Of a DNA stretch of 64,000 bases, positions 43,499 through 51,797 are shown piece by piece; position 1 is the first letter of the stretch, and every line of letters begins with the position of its first letter. The DNA comes from Pseudothauera lacus (lineage in GTDB: Bacteria > Pseudomonadota > Gammaproteobacteria > Burkholderiales > Rhodocyclaceae). A model generated the notes under the pieces. It was not told where the DNA came from and did no database searches. It saw nothing but the letters and a program-made list of their open reading frames with translations. The stretch spans positions 310,001-374,000 of the forward strand of contig NZ_PZKC01000002.1 of NCBI RefSeq assembly GCF_003034845.1, given 5' to 3'. Both the position numbers and the translations under genes were made by a program.

Positions 43499-44470
43499 TC
43501 AGCGCCCCGGCGAGGGGCCGCACAGGCCCTGCGGACGCAGCAGGATCATCGCCACCAGGACGACCCCGAAGAGCATGGCTTCAAGACCGGCGGTGTGGGC
43601 GACCGCCGCTGGCAGCAGGTCGCGCAGCACGGCGATGGCCTGCGGGATGGCGACGATCACCAGTGCCCCCCACCAGGCTCCGGCGAGCGTGCGTACGCCT
43701 CCGATGAAGGCCAGCATGAGTAGCTCGAAGGACAGCAGCAGGCCGAACTGCTCGGGGCTCAGAAAGCCGATCCAGTGGGCGTAGAGGGCACCGGCAAGGC
43801 CGGACAGCGCGCCGCCGCAGAGGAAGGCGCTGCGCTTGGCGCGCAGCGGATCGATGGCGCTGGCGGCGGCCGCGCCCTCATCCTCGCGCACCGCGCGCCA
43901 GGCGCGCCCGAGGCTGGCGTCGAGCAGGCGGTGGCAGGCCAGCCACGCCAGCGCCAGGCAGGCCAGGCTGAACACGGCCTGCGCCGCGGCGCTCTCCACG
44001 GACCAGCCGAACAGGCTGGGCGGGGGCACCAGCAGGCCGGCGGCACCGCCGGTGAGCGTGCTCCAGCGCACCAGCACTTCCTCGACGATGAGTGCGAAGG
44101 CCAGTGTGCTCATCGCGAAATACAGACCGCCCAGCCGTTGCGCGGGGAGGCTGGCCAGCCAGCCGCCGGCCATCCCGGCCAGCACCGCCAGCGGCAGGGC
44201 GAGCAGGGCGGGCACGCCGTGGCGTACCAGCAGCGCCTGCACGTAGGCGCCGAGCGCGAGCAGGGCGCCCTGGCCGAGGGAGATCTGTCCGGCCTGTCCG
44301 ACGATGATTACCACCCCCAGGCCGGCGATGGCGAAGGTGGCGATCATGGCGAGCTGGGCGAGGGCGTAGTCGACACCCAGTGCAGCCAGCACCGTGGCGA
44401 TGCCGAGCACGGCTGCGGCACTGTTGCGCAGTGCGGCCGGCAGCGCCAGCACGGCGTGCACCGCCTTCAT
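43499..44470 (-). CDS. LivM-like ABC permease
   Basis: 323-residue inner membrane permease with about ten helices. GQAGQISLGQGALLALGAYVQALL and FLSPEQFGLLLSFELLMLAFIGGVRTLAGAWWGA are LivM hallmarks. It overlaps livH by 4 bases. No LivG or LivF ATPase gene is adjacent, so the complex must borrow ATPases from another locus. Confidence 0.88.
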   Translation of the reverse strand: MKAVHAVLALPAALRNSAAAVLGIATVLAALGVDYALAQLAMIATFAIAGLGVVIIVGQAGQISLGQGALLALGAYVQALLVRHGVPALLALPLAVLAGMAGGWLASLPAQRLGGLYFAMSTLAFALIVEEVLVRWSTLTGGAAGLLVPPPSLFGWSVESAAAQAVFSLACLALAWLACHRLLDASLGRAWRAVREDEGAAAASAIDPLRAKRSAFLCGGALSGLAGALYAHWIGFLSPEQFGLLLSFELLMLAFIGGVRTLAGAWWGALVIVAIPQAIAVLRDLLPAAVAHTAGLEAMLFGVVLVAMILLRPQGLCGPSPGR

Positions 44471-45345
44471 CGGCGCAACTGCCGCAGTGCCGTGCCGAGG
44501 CCCCCGGGGAAGAGCAGCAGGGCAGCCATCAGCAAGGCATAAGGCACCACGTCCTTGCCGCCCTCCGGCAGCAGCAGGCCGGCGAGCGCTTCCGCAACGC
44601 CGATGAAGATGCCTGCGAGCAGCGCTCCCGGCAGGCTGGTCATGCCCCCCAGTACCGCGGCGGGGAAGGCCTTCAGGGCGATCAGTCCCATGCCCAGATG
44701 CACGAAGGTGATCGGTGCCAGCAATACCCCGGCGATGGCGGCGAGGGCGGCGCCGAGACCCCAGGCGAGGGTGTGCATGGCGGCCACCGGAATGCCGACG
44801 AGGGCGGCACCCTGAGGATTCTCCGAACACGCGCGCAGCGCCAGCCCGGCACGGGTGTGGCGGAAGAACAGGCTCAGGGCGCCGGCCACGGCGACGGTGG
44901 CGACGATCACCAGCAGATGCTGCGGGGCGATCGCCAGCGCGCCCAGGCGCAGCGGTTCATCGCCGAAGGGCAGGGCGAGGCGGTGCATGCCGTGACTGGC
45001 TGCAGGTACCGTGGTCACCGCGCCGCGCATGATCAGGCCGAGCCCGAAGGTGAGCAGCACCGCGGTGAGATGGGGCTGGCCGAGGGCGCGCCGCAGCACG
45101 CTGCGTTCCAGCCCCGCACCGAGGGTGGCAACGAGGACGACGCCGCAAAGGATCGCCGGCAGCAGAGGCAGGCCGAGGCCGACGTTGAGGGCGAGGACGG
45201 TGAAGCCGCCGACCATCAGCACCTCGCCCTGCATGAAGCTGACCGCGGCGGTGGCCTTGTAGATGAGCACGAAGGACAGCGCCACCAGCCCGTAGACGCA
45301 GCCGATGGCGATTCCGCTGGTGAGAACCTGGACGAAACTGAGCAT
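44467..45345 (-). CDS. LivH-like ABC permease
   Basis: 292-residue inner membrane permease, first gene of the Liv operon. GIAIGCVYGLVALSFVLIYKATAAVSFMQGEVLMVGG and IAGVLLAPITFVHLGMGLIALKAFPAAVLGGMTSLPGALL are typical of LivH. It pairs with the LivM-like permease to form the membrane channel. Confidence 0.9.
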   Translation of the reverse strand: MLSFVQVLTSGIAIGCVYGLVALSFVLIYKATAAVSFMQGEVLMVGGFTVLALNVGLGLPLLPAILCGVVLVATLGAGLERSVLRRALGQPHLTAVLLTFGLGLIMRGAVTTVPAASHGMHRLALPFGDEPLRLGALAIAPQHLLVIVATVAVAGALSLFFRHTRAGLALRACSENPQGAALVGIPVAAMHTLAWGLGAALAAIAGVLLAPITFVHLGMGLIALKAFPAAVLGGMTSLPGALLAGIFIGVAEALAGLLLPEGGKDVVPYALLMAALLLFPGGLGTALRQLRR

Positions 45346-45441
45346 GGGACGGAAGGATAGCTGCTACGCCGCCCGCCGCCCAGTGCCGGAGCGGGATTCC
45401 CGCAATGGCCGTGAACCCGGAGGTGATGCTAAGTTGCGCCC

Positions 45442-46077
45442 ATGGACATCAGCATCGATATCGACATCGAAACCCTCATCTACGGCATCGCCCTCGCCGG
45501 GGTGGCGGTGAACGCCGCCGCCGGGGTACTGGAGGCCGGGCGCAAGCCCTTCGACCTTTTCGGCATGGTGGTCGTGGCGCTGGCCGCTGCGCTCGGTGGG
45601 GGCTCGCTGCGCGACGTGCTGCTCGACCGCACGGTGTTCTGGATCGCCGACCAGAGCTACCTGATCGCCGCCATCGTTGCCGGACTCGCGACCTTTGCGC
45701 TGGTGCGCGTGGTGCGCCTGCCGGCCCGTCTGTTCCTGATCCCCGACGCCATCGGCCTGGCCCTGTTCACCGTCAGCGGTACCCAGGCCGCGCTGGCCAT
45801 GGAGGCGCCCTGGCTGGTGGCGGTGCTGATGGGAGTGATCACCGGGGTGTTCGGCGGCATCGTCCGCGATGTGCTGTGCAACGAAGTGCCGCTGGTGTTC
45901 TCCAGCGAACTGTATGCCACCGCCTCTTTCCTCGGGGCGCTGCTGCTTGTCGGCCTCGTCGCCTGGGGGGTGTCGGCAGGCTGGGCGGCGCTCGCCGCCG
46001 GCACGCTGGTGCTGCTGGTGCGCCTGCTCGCCCTGCGCCTGCGCTGGCGTCTGCCGGTATTCATCGCGCGGCCCTGA
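45442..46077 (+). CDS. TRIC-family cation channel (YadS/UPF0126)
   Basis: 211-residue protein with seven helices in two repeats of the TRIC fold: the first has AGVAVNAAAGVLEAGRKPFDLFGMVVVALAAALGGGSLRDVLLD, the second IPDAIGLALFTVSGTQAALA then TGVFGGIVRDVLCNEVPLVF. GGxxRDVL occurs twice, as expected. Family members are trimeric monovalent cation channels. It stands alone. Confidence 0.88.
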   Translation: MDISIDIDIETLIYGIALAGVAVNAAAGVLEAGRKPFDLFGMVVVALAAALGGGSLRDVLLDRTVFWIADQSYLIAAIVAGLATFALVRVVRLPARLFLIPDAIGLALFTVSGTQAALAMEAPWLVAVLMGVITGVFGGIVRDVLCNEVPLVFSSELYATASFLGALLLVGLVAWGVSAGWAALAAGTLVLLVRLLALRLRWRLPVFIARP

Positions 46078-46120
46078 ACGGGGGCGTGCCGGTGTCTGCC
46101 CCGGCCGCCCTGAGTGCGCC

Positions 46121-46537
46121 CTAAGGCAGGCGCAGAAGGATGCGCAGTTCCGCGGTCGCGGCGTCGTCCGGCAGGTAGCCGATGGCATCGGGGTTGTCAC
46201 CCAGGCGGCGGCGCAGGTCGGCGATGCTGGCCGCCTCGAAGGGCGGCAGGGCGCGTCCGGAGAAGACCTGGCGCGACCACCAGGCGCGTATCTGGGCGGG
46301 TTTCTTGGCGGTGAGCAGGAAGTAGAAGCGGTCGCGCTCGGCGCCGCGCGGCAGATCAAGGAGCTGCACGGAGTGGCCGTCGGCGGTAGTGCTGCGGCGG
46401 CCGAGGAAGAGTTGCTCGGCGAGGTCGCGGCTGAGTTCGCCGAAGCTGCTTGCGGCACCGGCGACGATGACGAACTCGGCGCGCACCGCAGTGCTGGTCA
46501 GCAGGCCGAAGGCGAGGAGCAGCAGGAATCGGCGCAT
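46121..46537 (-). CDS. Small PstS-like periplasmic binding protein
   Basis: 138 residues with a signal peptide ending at VRAEF (about residue 20). LSRDLAEQLFLGRRSTTADGHSVQLLDL and WSRQVFSGRALPPFEAASIADL correspond to one lobe of the phosphate-binding PstS fold, so this is a half-size protein. It is the last gene of an operon with a porin-like protein and a GGDEF/EAL protein. It may be the ligand-sensing component of that system. Confidence 0.7.
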   Translation of the reverse strand: MRRFLLLLAFGLLTSTAVRAEFVIVAGAASSFGELSRDLAEQLFLGRRSTTADGHSVQLLDLPRGAERDRFYFLLTAKKPAQIRAWWSRQVFSGRALPPFEAASIADLRRRLGDNPDAIGYLPDDAATAELRILLRLP

Positions 46538-46542
46538 GATGT

Positions 46543-47742
46543 TCAGAAGACCATGTCGATCGCGACGCTGAGCACATTCACCCGCCGCCCGCCCGGCGCC
46601 CGGCCGCCTTCATCGGGGTAGAAGGACCCCCAGGCCTGGCGGCCGATGCGGGCGTGGGTGAGTTGCGCCTTGAACGCCAGTGCGCTGTCAAGATCCCAGC
46701 GCACCCCCAGGGTGAGGCTGCGCTGGGCATCCGAACGTGAGGCCAGATAGGCATCGAAGGCGCCCTGCAGCGCGGCAGGGGGGGCCAGGCTGGTGATCGC
46801 CTGATCCTGGCGCTGGCTGGCGAGTACGACATAGGGCAGCACGCTGCCAGTGCGGTAGCCCGCACTCAGGTACCAGGCGTGGGCGCTGTCCACGTAGCGG
46901 TCGCTGCGGCGGCGGACGTACTCGCCGATGAACTGGTGACGGCCGTCGTCCCAGTGCACGCCGAAGGAGGTGAACGCCGCGCGCCCGCGCCGGCCGGAGA
47001 GTTCGTCGGCGAGTGCGTCGTAGGCCGGGCCGGCGAGTGCCAGGGCGGCGCTGAGGGCGCGGAAGCCGCTGTCCTTCCAGTGCACCGCCAGACGCCCCTG
47101 GCCGTGGCCGAGGTGGACGCTGAGGGCATCCCGGCTGGCAGTGAGGTTGATCCCGCGGACGCCGTGCAGGCGCGCCTCGCCACCGCCGAGCAGGTCGATC
47201 GAGCCGCCACCGTAGTAGGGCTGCAGCTCGATCGACCACTCACCGGCGCTGGCGTGCACCAGCATGTCGATGCCGTCGGCACTGGCGAACGGGTTGAGGC
47301 TGTAGACCTCGGTCGGCGGGCGCACCCAGGGGTGGGCGTAATTGACCCGCAGGGTGTCGGAGAACATGAAGAAAGGTACCCGCAGGCGGCCGGCGCGGAT
47401 GCTTATACCGTCCGCCGGACTGTGGCGGAAGAACGCCCACGACAGCTGCGGGCGGTGATCGCCGTGCGGGTTGCGCTTGGCGGTCATCTGCACGGTGAGA
47501 TCGCTGGCCTTGCTCAGGCGCAGGCTTCCCTGCAGGCCGATGACGCTGTCGGCACCGAAGTCCACCCGCTGGCGGGCGGGGGCGTTGAAGTCGGCGCCGT
47601 AGAAGCGCAGGTCGCTGCGATCGGCTGTTACCGCACCGAGGGTGGCGAAGCCGGACAGCTGCAGCGCCGGCAGCAGGGCATCGTCGGCGTGCGCGGCGGG
47701 GCTCAGGGCCAGCCACAGGGCGAGGAGGTGGGCTCGCTTCAT
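46543..47742 (-). CDS. Porin-like outer membrane beta-barrel protein
   Basis: 399 residues with a signal peptide ending at AAHAD. Many amphipathic strands follow (FATLGAVTADRSDLRFYGADF, GISIRAGRLRVPFFMFSDT, LSVHLGHGQGRLAVHW), with a C-terminal strand ending in phenylalanine (VAIDMVF). I see no diagnostic porin family motif. Its ATG overlaps the GGDEF/EAL stop by 4 bases and the PstS-like gene follows after 5 bases, so the three are translated from one transcript. Confidence 0.65.
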   Translation of the reverse strand: MKRAHLLALWLALSPAAHADDALLPALQLSGFATLGAVTADRSDLRFYGADFNAPARQRVDFGADSVIGLQGSLRLSKASDLTVQMTAKRNPHGDHRPQLSWAFFRHSPADGISIRAGRLRVPFFMFSDTLRVNYAHPWVRPPTEVYSLNPFASADGIDMLVHASAGEWSIELQPYYGGGSIDLLGGGEARLHGVRGINLTASRDALSVHLGHGQGRLAVHWKDSGFRALSAALALAGPAYDALADELSGRRGRAAFTSFGVHWDDGRHQFIGEYVRRRSDRYVDSAHAWYLSAGYRTGSVLPYVVLASQRQDQAITSLAPPAALQGAFDAYLASRSDAQRSLTLGVRWDLDSALAFKAQLTHARIGRQAWGSFYPDEGGRAPGGRRVNVLSVAIDMVF

Positions 47743-50168
47743 GGCGGCGGCGCATCGCGCAGCAGCCCGGCAATGCCCTCGGCGGGCAGCGGCCGCGAAT
47801 AGAGGTAGCCCTGGCCGTAATCGCAGCCCATGGCGAGCAGCAAATCGTGCTGCAGGGGGGATTCGATGCACTCGGCGACCACGGTCATGCCGAGGTCGTG
47901 GGCCAGCTCGATGCTGCGCCTGACGATGGTGCCGAGGCGCGGGGTGTCGGCGAGGGTGCGCACGAAGGAGCCGTCGAGCTTGAGAACATCGCAGGGGATG
48001 GTGTGCAGGTAGCTGAGCGTGGAGTAGCCGGTGCCGAAGTCGTCGATCATCACCTTCATCCCTGCATCGCGCAGGGTGCGCAGCATGGCCGCTGCCGGGC
48101 CGCTGGGTTCGGCCAGCGCGCTCTCGGTGATCTCCACCCGCACGGCTTCGATGGGCAGGCCGTGGCGGGCGATGGTGCCGAGGATGTCGGTGGTCAGGCC
48201 GACGACCTGGAACTGACGCGCCGACAGGTTGACGCTCACCGGCGGCAGGGCGTCGCTGCCGAAGAGTTTGCGCCAGCGCACGATGTCGGCGCACACCTGT
48301 TCCAGTACCTGCATGCCGAGCTCGTGGATGAGGCCGAGCGATTCGGCCAGCGCGACGAAGGCCAGCGGCGACAGCAGCCCTTTTTGCGGATGCTGCCAGC
48401 GTACCAGCGCCTCGAGGCTGCGGGGGGCGCCGCTGTGCAGGTCGACGATGGGCTGGTAATGCACCGTGAGGCCGCCGTCGCGCAGCGCTGCGCGCAGTTC
48501 GGATTCGAGCTGCAGGGCCTGCAGGGTCTGGGTGTGCATGCCGGCTTCGAAGATGGTTACCGGTTCGTCGCTGCTGCGCCGGGCGCGGTGCAGGGCGTTG
48601 TCGGCATCGCGCAGGATGGCTTCGCCGTCGTCGTGGTAGTCGTCGCTCAGTGCCACGCCGATGCGCGCCCGCGGATGGATCGTGTGGCCGGCGACCACCG
48701 CCGGCTCGGCAAGGCCTTCGCGCAGGCTGGCAGCGAGGCGGCTGGCCTCGTTGCGTTCGCCGATGTCGCTAAGCAGCACGGCGAACTGGTCGCCGCCGAT
48801 GCGTGCGGCAATGTCGCCGCTGCGCAGGTGGCGGGCGATGCGGTCGGCGATGCGGCGCAGCAGTTCGTCGCCGGCGACATGGCCGAAGCTGTCGTTGACG
48901 AGGCGGAAGCGTTCGAGGTTGATGGTCAGCACGGCGAAGTGGAAATCGTCGCTGCGCCGTTGCCGGCCGAGCGCGCTGTTGAGGTGTTCGACGAACAGTG
49001 CGCGATTGGGCAACGAGGTCAGGCCGTCATGGAGGGCGTCGTGGAGCAGGCGCTGCTGCGCCTGGCGGCGCACATGGACGTCGGCGATCGAGCCTGCCAT
49101 GCGGAAGGCGCGCCCGTCGGCGCCGCGCAGGGCGACGCCGCGGGTGAGGATCCAGCGGTAGTCGCCGCTGGGCAGGCGGACGCGGTGTTCGAGCATGAAC
49201 TGGGCGCTGTCGCCCTTCAGGTGTTCGACGAGCTGGTTGTTGAAGCGACCCTTGTCGTCGGGATGGAGGTAGCCGAGGAGCTCGTCAGGAGGGAGCGGGC
49301 CGTCGTGCATGCCGCGCCCGACGATCTCGGCGAAGCGCGGCGAATGGTAGAAGGTGCGGGCAGCGATGTCCCAGTCCCACAGACCGTCGTTGGCGCCGTG
49401 GATGGCGAGGGCGTAGCGCTCCTCGCTGGCGTGCAGGCGGCTGGCGGTGCTTTCCAGCTCGCGCACGCGCCCCTGCAGGCGCTCCGCCATGATGTTGAAG
49501 CGGCGGGCGAGATCGGCCAGTTCGTCGTTGCCGGATTCCGGCAGGCGGTGTTCGAGGTGGCCCTCGGCGAGGGCCTGGCTGCCGTCGAGCAGGCGTCCGA
49601 GGTTGCGCGTAAGGAGGTAGCCGATCGCTGCCAGCAGTACCAGGGTGAGGCCCACCACGGCGAGCGCGATGACGCTGCCCTGCTCAAGGATGGCACGGCG
49701 GGCGTGGACGAGGTTGGCGGCGGAGACGCCGAACTGCAGGCTGCCGACTTCGTTGCCCGGCAGCAGCAGCGGGCGGCGGACGTGGATGAAGCCGCTGTCC
49801 ATGCCGCCGAGGATGCCTGCGGCAGGGGGGCTGGCGCCGCCGTTGGATACCGTCTCGCCGGCATCGAGCAGCAGGCTGCCGTCGGCGCGGGCGATGCGCA
49901 CATAGGTGAGGCCTTCGCCGGCGTCGACAAGCAGCTCGTCGAGGATGTCCTGCATGGCCTCGTAGCTGCCGTGTTCGCCATGCACGACGGCCATGCTGTG
50001 CAGCATCACGGTGTGCTGCTCGATGAGGGTGTCGAGGGTGGCCGACGCCGCGCCATCCATCAGGCGAACGCTGTTGGCCAGCAGCAGGGTGAGCAGGACG
50101 ACCTGCACGACCGTGCTCGCCAGCAGCAGGCGAATGCGTATCGAGGTGCGGTGGAGGGGTAGTTGCAA
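47739..50168 (-). CDS. HAMP-PAS-GGDEF-EAL cyclic-di-GMP protein
   Basis: 809-residue membrane protein. Two helices (about 10-30 and 167-188) flank a periplasmic sensor, then HAMP, PAS/PAC, GGDEF (about 385-540) and EAL (about 550-800). The GGDEF signature reads RIGGDQF, with Gln in place of the conserved Glu, so cyclase activity is doubtful. The EAL motif SLEALVRWQHPQKG and later DDFGTGYSTLSYL are intact, so phosphodiesterase activity is likely. It heads the operon with the porin and binding protein. Confidence 0.9.
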   Translation of the reverse strand: MQLPLHRTSIRIRLLLASTVVQVVLLTLLLANSVRLMDGAASATLDTLIEQHTVMLHSMAVVHGEHGSYEAMQDILDELLVDAGEGLTYVRIARADGSLLLDAGETVSNGGASPPAAGILGGMDSGFIHVRRPLLLPGNEVGSLQFGVSAANLVHARRAILEQGSVIALAVVGLTLVLLAAIGYLLTRNLGRLLDGSQALAEGHLEHRLPESGNDELADLARRFNIMAERLQGRVRELESTASRLHASEERYALAIHGANDGLWDWDIAARTFYHSPRFAEIVGRGMHDGPLPPDELLGYLHPDDKGRFNNQLVEHLKGDSAQFMLEHRVRLPSGDYRWILTRGVALRGADGRAFRMAGSIADVHVRRQAQQRLLHDALHDGLTSLPNRALFVEHLNSALGRQRRSDDFHFAVLTINLERFRLVNDSFGHVAGDELLRRIADRIARHLRSGDIAARIGGDQFAVLLSDIGERNEASRLAASLREGLAEPAVVAGHTIHPRARIGVALSDDYHDDGEAILRDADNALHRARRSSDEPVTIFEAGMHTQTLQALQLESELRAALRDGGLTVHYQPIVDLHSGAPRSLEALVRWQHPQKGLLSPLAFVALAESLGLIHELGMQVLEQVCADIVRWRKLFGSDALPPVSVNLSARQFQVVGLTTDILGTIARHGLPIEAVRVEITESALAEPSGPAAAMLRTLRDAGMKVMIDDFGTGYSTLSYLHTIPCDVLKLDGSFVRTLADTPRLGTIVRRSIELAHDLGMTVVAECIESPLQHDLLLAMGCDYGQGYLYSRPLPAEGIAGLLRDAPPP

Positions 50169-50231
50169 GGCACGGACCGACGGCGGGTAGCGTGCCGGGA
50201 TAGTGCCCCAATGCGGTCGTGCTGACTAGAG

Positions 50232-50255
50232 TGTAAGTAAAAATCTTACATGTAA
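50232..50255. promoter_or_regulatory. AT-rich palindromic operator before the GGDEF/EAL operon
   Basis: TGTAAG (50232-50237) and CTTACA (50245-50250) form a 6-base inverted repeat with 7-base spacer. TTACATGTAA (50246-50255) is a second perfect palindrome overlapping it. It is the most AT-rich stretch of this neighbourhood and lies about 64-87 bases upstream of the GGDEF/EAL start, on the far side of malonyl-CoA decarboxylase. It looks like a regulator binding site of unknown family. Confidence 0.4.
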
Positions 50256-50286
50256 CAGATGAAAATGCCCGTTTTCACAGCTCCGT

Positions 50287-51654
50287 TCAGCGCCGCCCTT
50301 GTCGTCTTACCGCCGCCGAGGCGTCGATACGGCCGCTGGCGGCAAAGGCTTCGAGGTTCTGTTCGATGCGCTCGGGGTCGTAGAGGTAATTCACCATCAT
50401 CCCCCAGGATTGCGCCAGACCTTTCGGTGAGGTGTCTGCCTGCCAGTTCAGGCGTTCGACGCGGGCGCCGTTGCCGAGGTGGAAGCGTGCCACTGCATCG
50501 AGCGGCCGGCCCTTGTGCTGGGCATGCAGAAGGTAGTCGGCGGCGACGCGCTGGAGCGGGTCGCGCAGGGCGTCGACGAGCGCGGCATTCTGCGCCCATG
50601 CCGGTTCGGCGAGGACTTCGGCAAGGCGCTCGGGATCGGCGCCGGCGGTGGCCACGCGCTTGCGGTCGCGTTCGGTGAGTGCGCCGGCGAGGGCCTCCGG
50701 CTGGCGCAGCGCCCATCCCGCCAGTCCGGGGATGGGCGAGAGCGTGGCGAAGGTTTCCAGGCGCGGGAAATCGCGCTTGAGGTCCTCAACCACGCGCTTG
50801 AGCAGGAAGTTGCCGAAGGACACCCCGCGCAGCCCCGCCTGGGTATTGCTGATCGAATAGAACACCGCCACCCTCGCCTTGTGCGGGTCGAGCACTGGCG
50901 CATGTTCGTCGAGCAGCACCTGGACGTTGTCGGCGAGCGTTTCGAGCAGAGCCACCTCGACGAAGATCAACGGTTCCAGTGGCATGCGCGGATGGAAGAA
51001 GCCGTAGCAGCGGCGGTCGGCACCGAGGCGGTTCTTGAGGTCGGTCCAGGAGCGGATCTCGTGCACGGCCTCGTACTCGACCAGTTTCTCGAGCAGCGCC
51101 GCAGGGGATTCCCAGGTGATGCAGCTCAGTTCCAGGAAGCCGACGTCGAACCATGCCGCCAGGCGCGCTTCGAGCTCGCGGTCGAGCGGCTTGAGCTCGG
51201 GGTCGTCGCGCAGGAAGCGCAGCAGGTCGGCGCGCAGGTCGACGAGGAACTTCACACCCTGCGGGATGGCGTTGAACTGGGTGAGGATGCGGATGCGTGC
51301 CGAGCGCATGGCGGCGCGCAGTTCGGCTTCGGCATCCCACTGGCGCGCGCTGCCGACGGCGTCCTGGAAGGTCTGATGGGCGGCCGCGATACGTTGAGGA
51401 TCGGGGCCGAATTCGACTGCGATGATGCGCAGGAAGGCGTGCCTGCCGCCGTCGTCGAGGCGCAGGTAGGTTTCCGCCAGGCGCGCGGCACGCTGCCGGG
51501 TGGAGATCTCCCCGCCACGCCCTTCGGCACATTCGCGCAACTGCTCGCGGATGCGCTCGAGGGTGCGTTCGGTGGGTTCGTTGCGTCGCGCGGTGGCGCT
51601 GGCCATCAGCTCGCGCATGCGCGAGAGGCTGCGGGAGACGAGTCCGGGTGCCAT
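50287..51654 (-). CDS. Malonyl-CoA decarboxylase
   Basis: 455 residues of the MCD family, which converts malonyl-CoA to acetyl-CoA and CO2. PLEPLIFVEVALLETLADNVQVLL, VAVFYSISNTQAGLRGVSFGNFLLKRVVEDLKRDFPRLETFATLSPIPGL and RFHLGNGARVERLNW contain the catalytic Ser/His region. The N-terminal helical domain (about residues 1-170) is complete. No malonyl-CoA synthetase is adjacent. The gene is monocistronic. Confidence 0.92.
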   Translation of the reverse strand: MAPGLVSRSLSRMRELMASATARRNEPTERTLERIREQLRECAEGRGGEISTRQRAARLAETYLRLDDGGRHAFLRIIAVEFGPDPQRIAAAHQTFQDAVGSARQWDAEAELRAAMRSARIRILTQFNAIPQGVKFLVDLRADLLRFLRDDPELKPLDRELEARLAAWFDVGFLELSCITWESPAALLEKLVEYEAVHEIRSWTDLKNRLGADRRCYGFFHPRMPLEPLIFVEVALLETLADNVQVLLDEHAPVLDPHKARVAVFYSISNTQAGLRGVSFGNFLLKRVVEDLKRDFPRLETFATLSPIPGLAGWALRQPEALAGALTERDRKRVATAGADPERLAEVLAEPAWAQNAALVDALRDPLQRVAADYLLHAQHKGRPLDAVARFHLGNGARVERLNWQADTSPKGLAQSWGMMVNYLYDPERIEQNLEAFAASGRIDASAAVRRQGRR

Positions 51655-51797
51655 GATCGGGAGCGGTGGTGGACAATGAGCCGATCATACCGCGCGCCGT
51701 GTGGCCGTGGCAGCATCGTGCCGCTGCCGGCGGTCGGGATGCGCCGGATGATGACGATGGAGAGTAAGATTGGGGCCATCAACCGAAGGGCCGATCG

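Noticed and set aside
42119-43723. 534-residue plus-strand open frame
   Set aside because: It lies antisense to the Liv-type binding protein, which has a signal peptide and family motifs; the plus frame has none.
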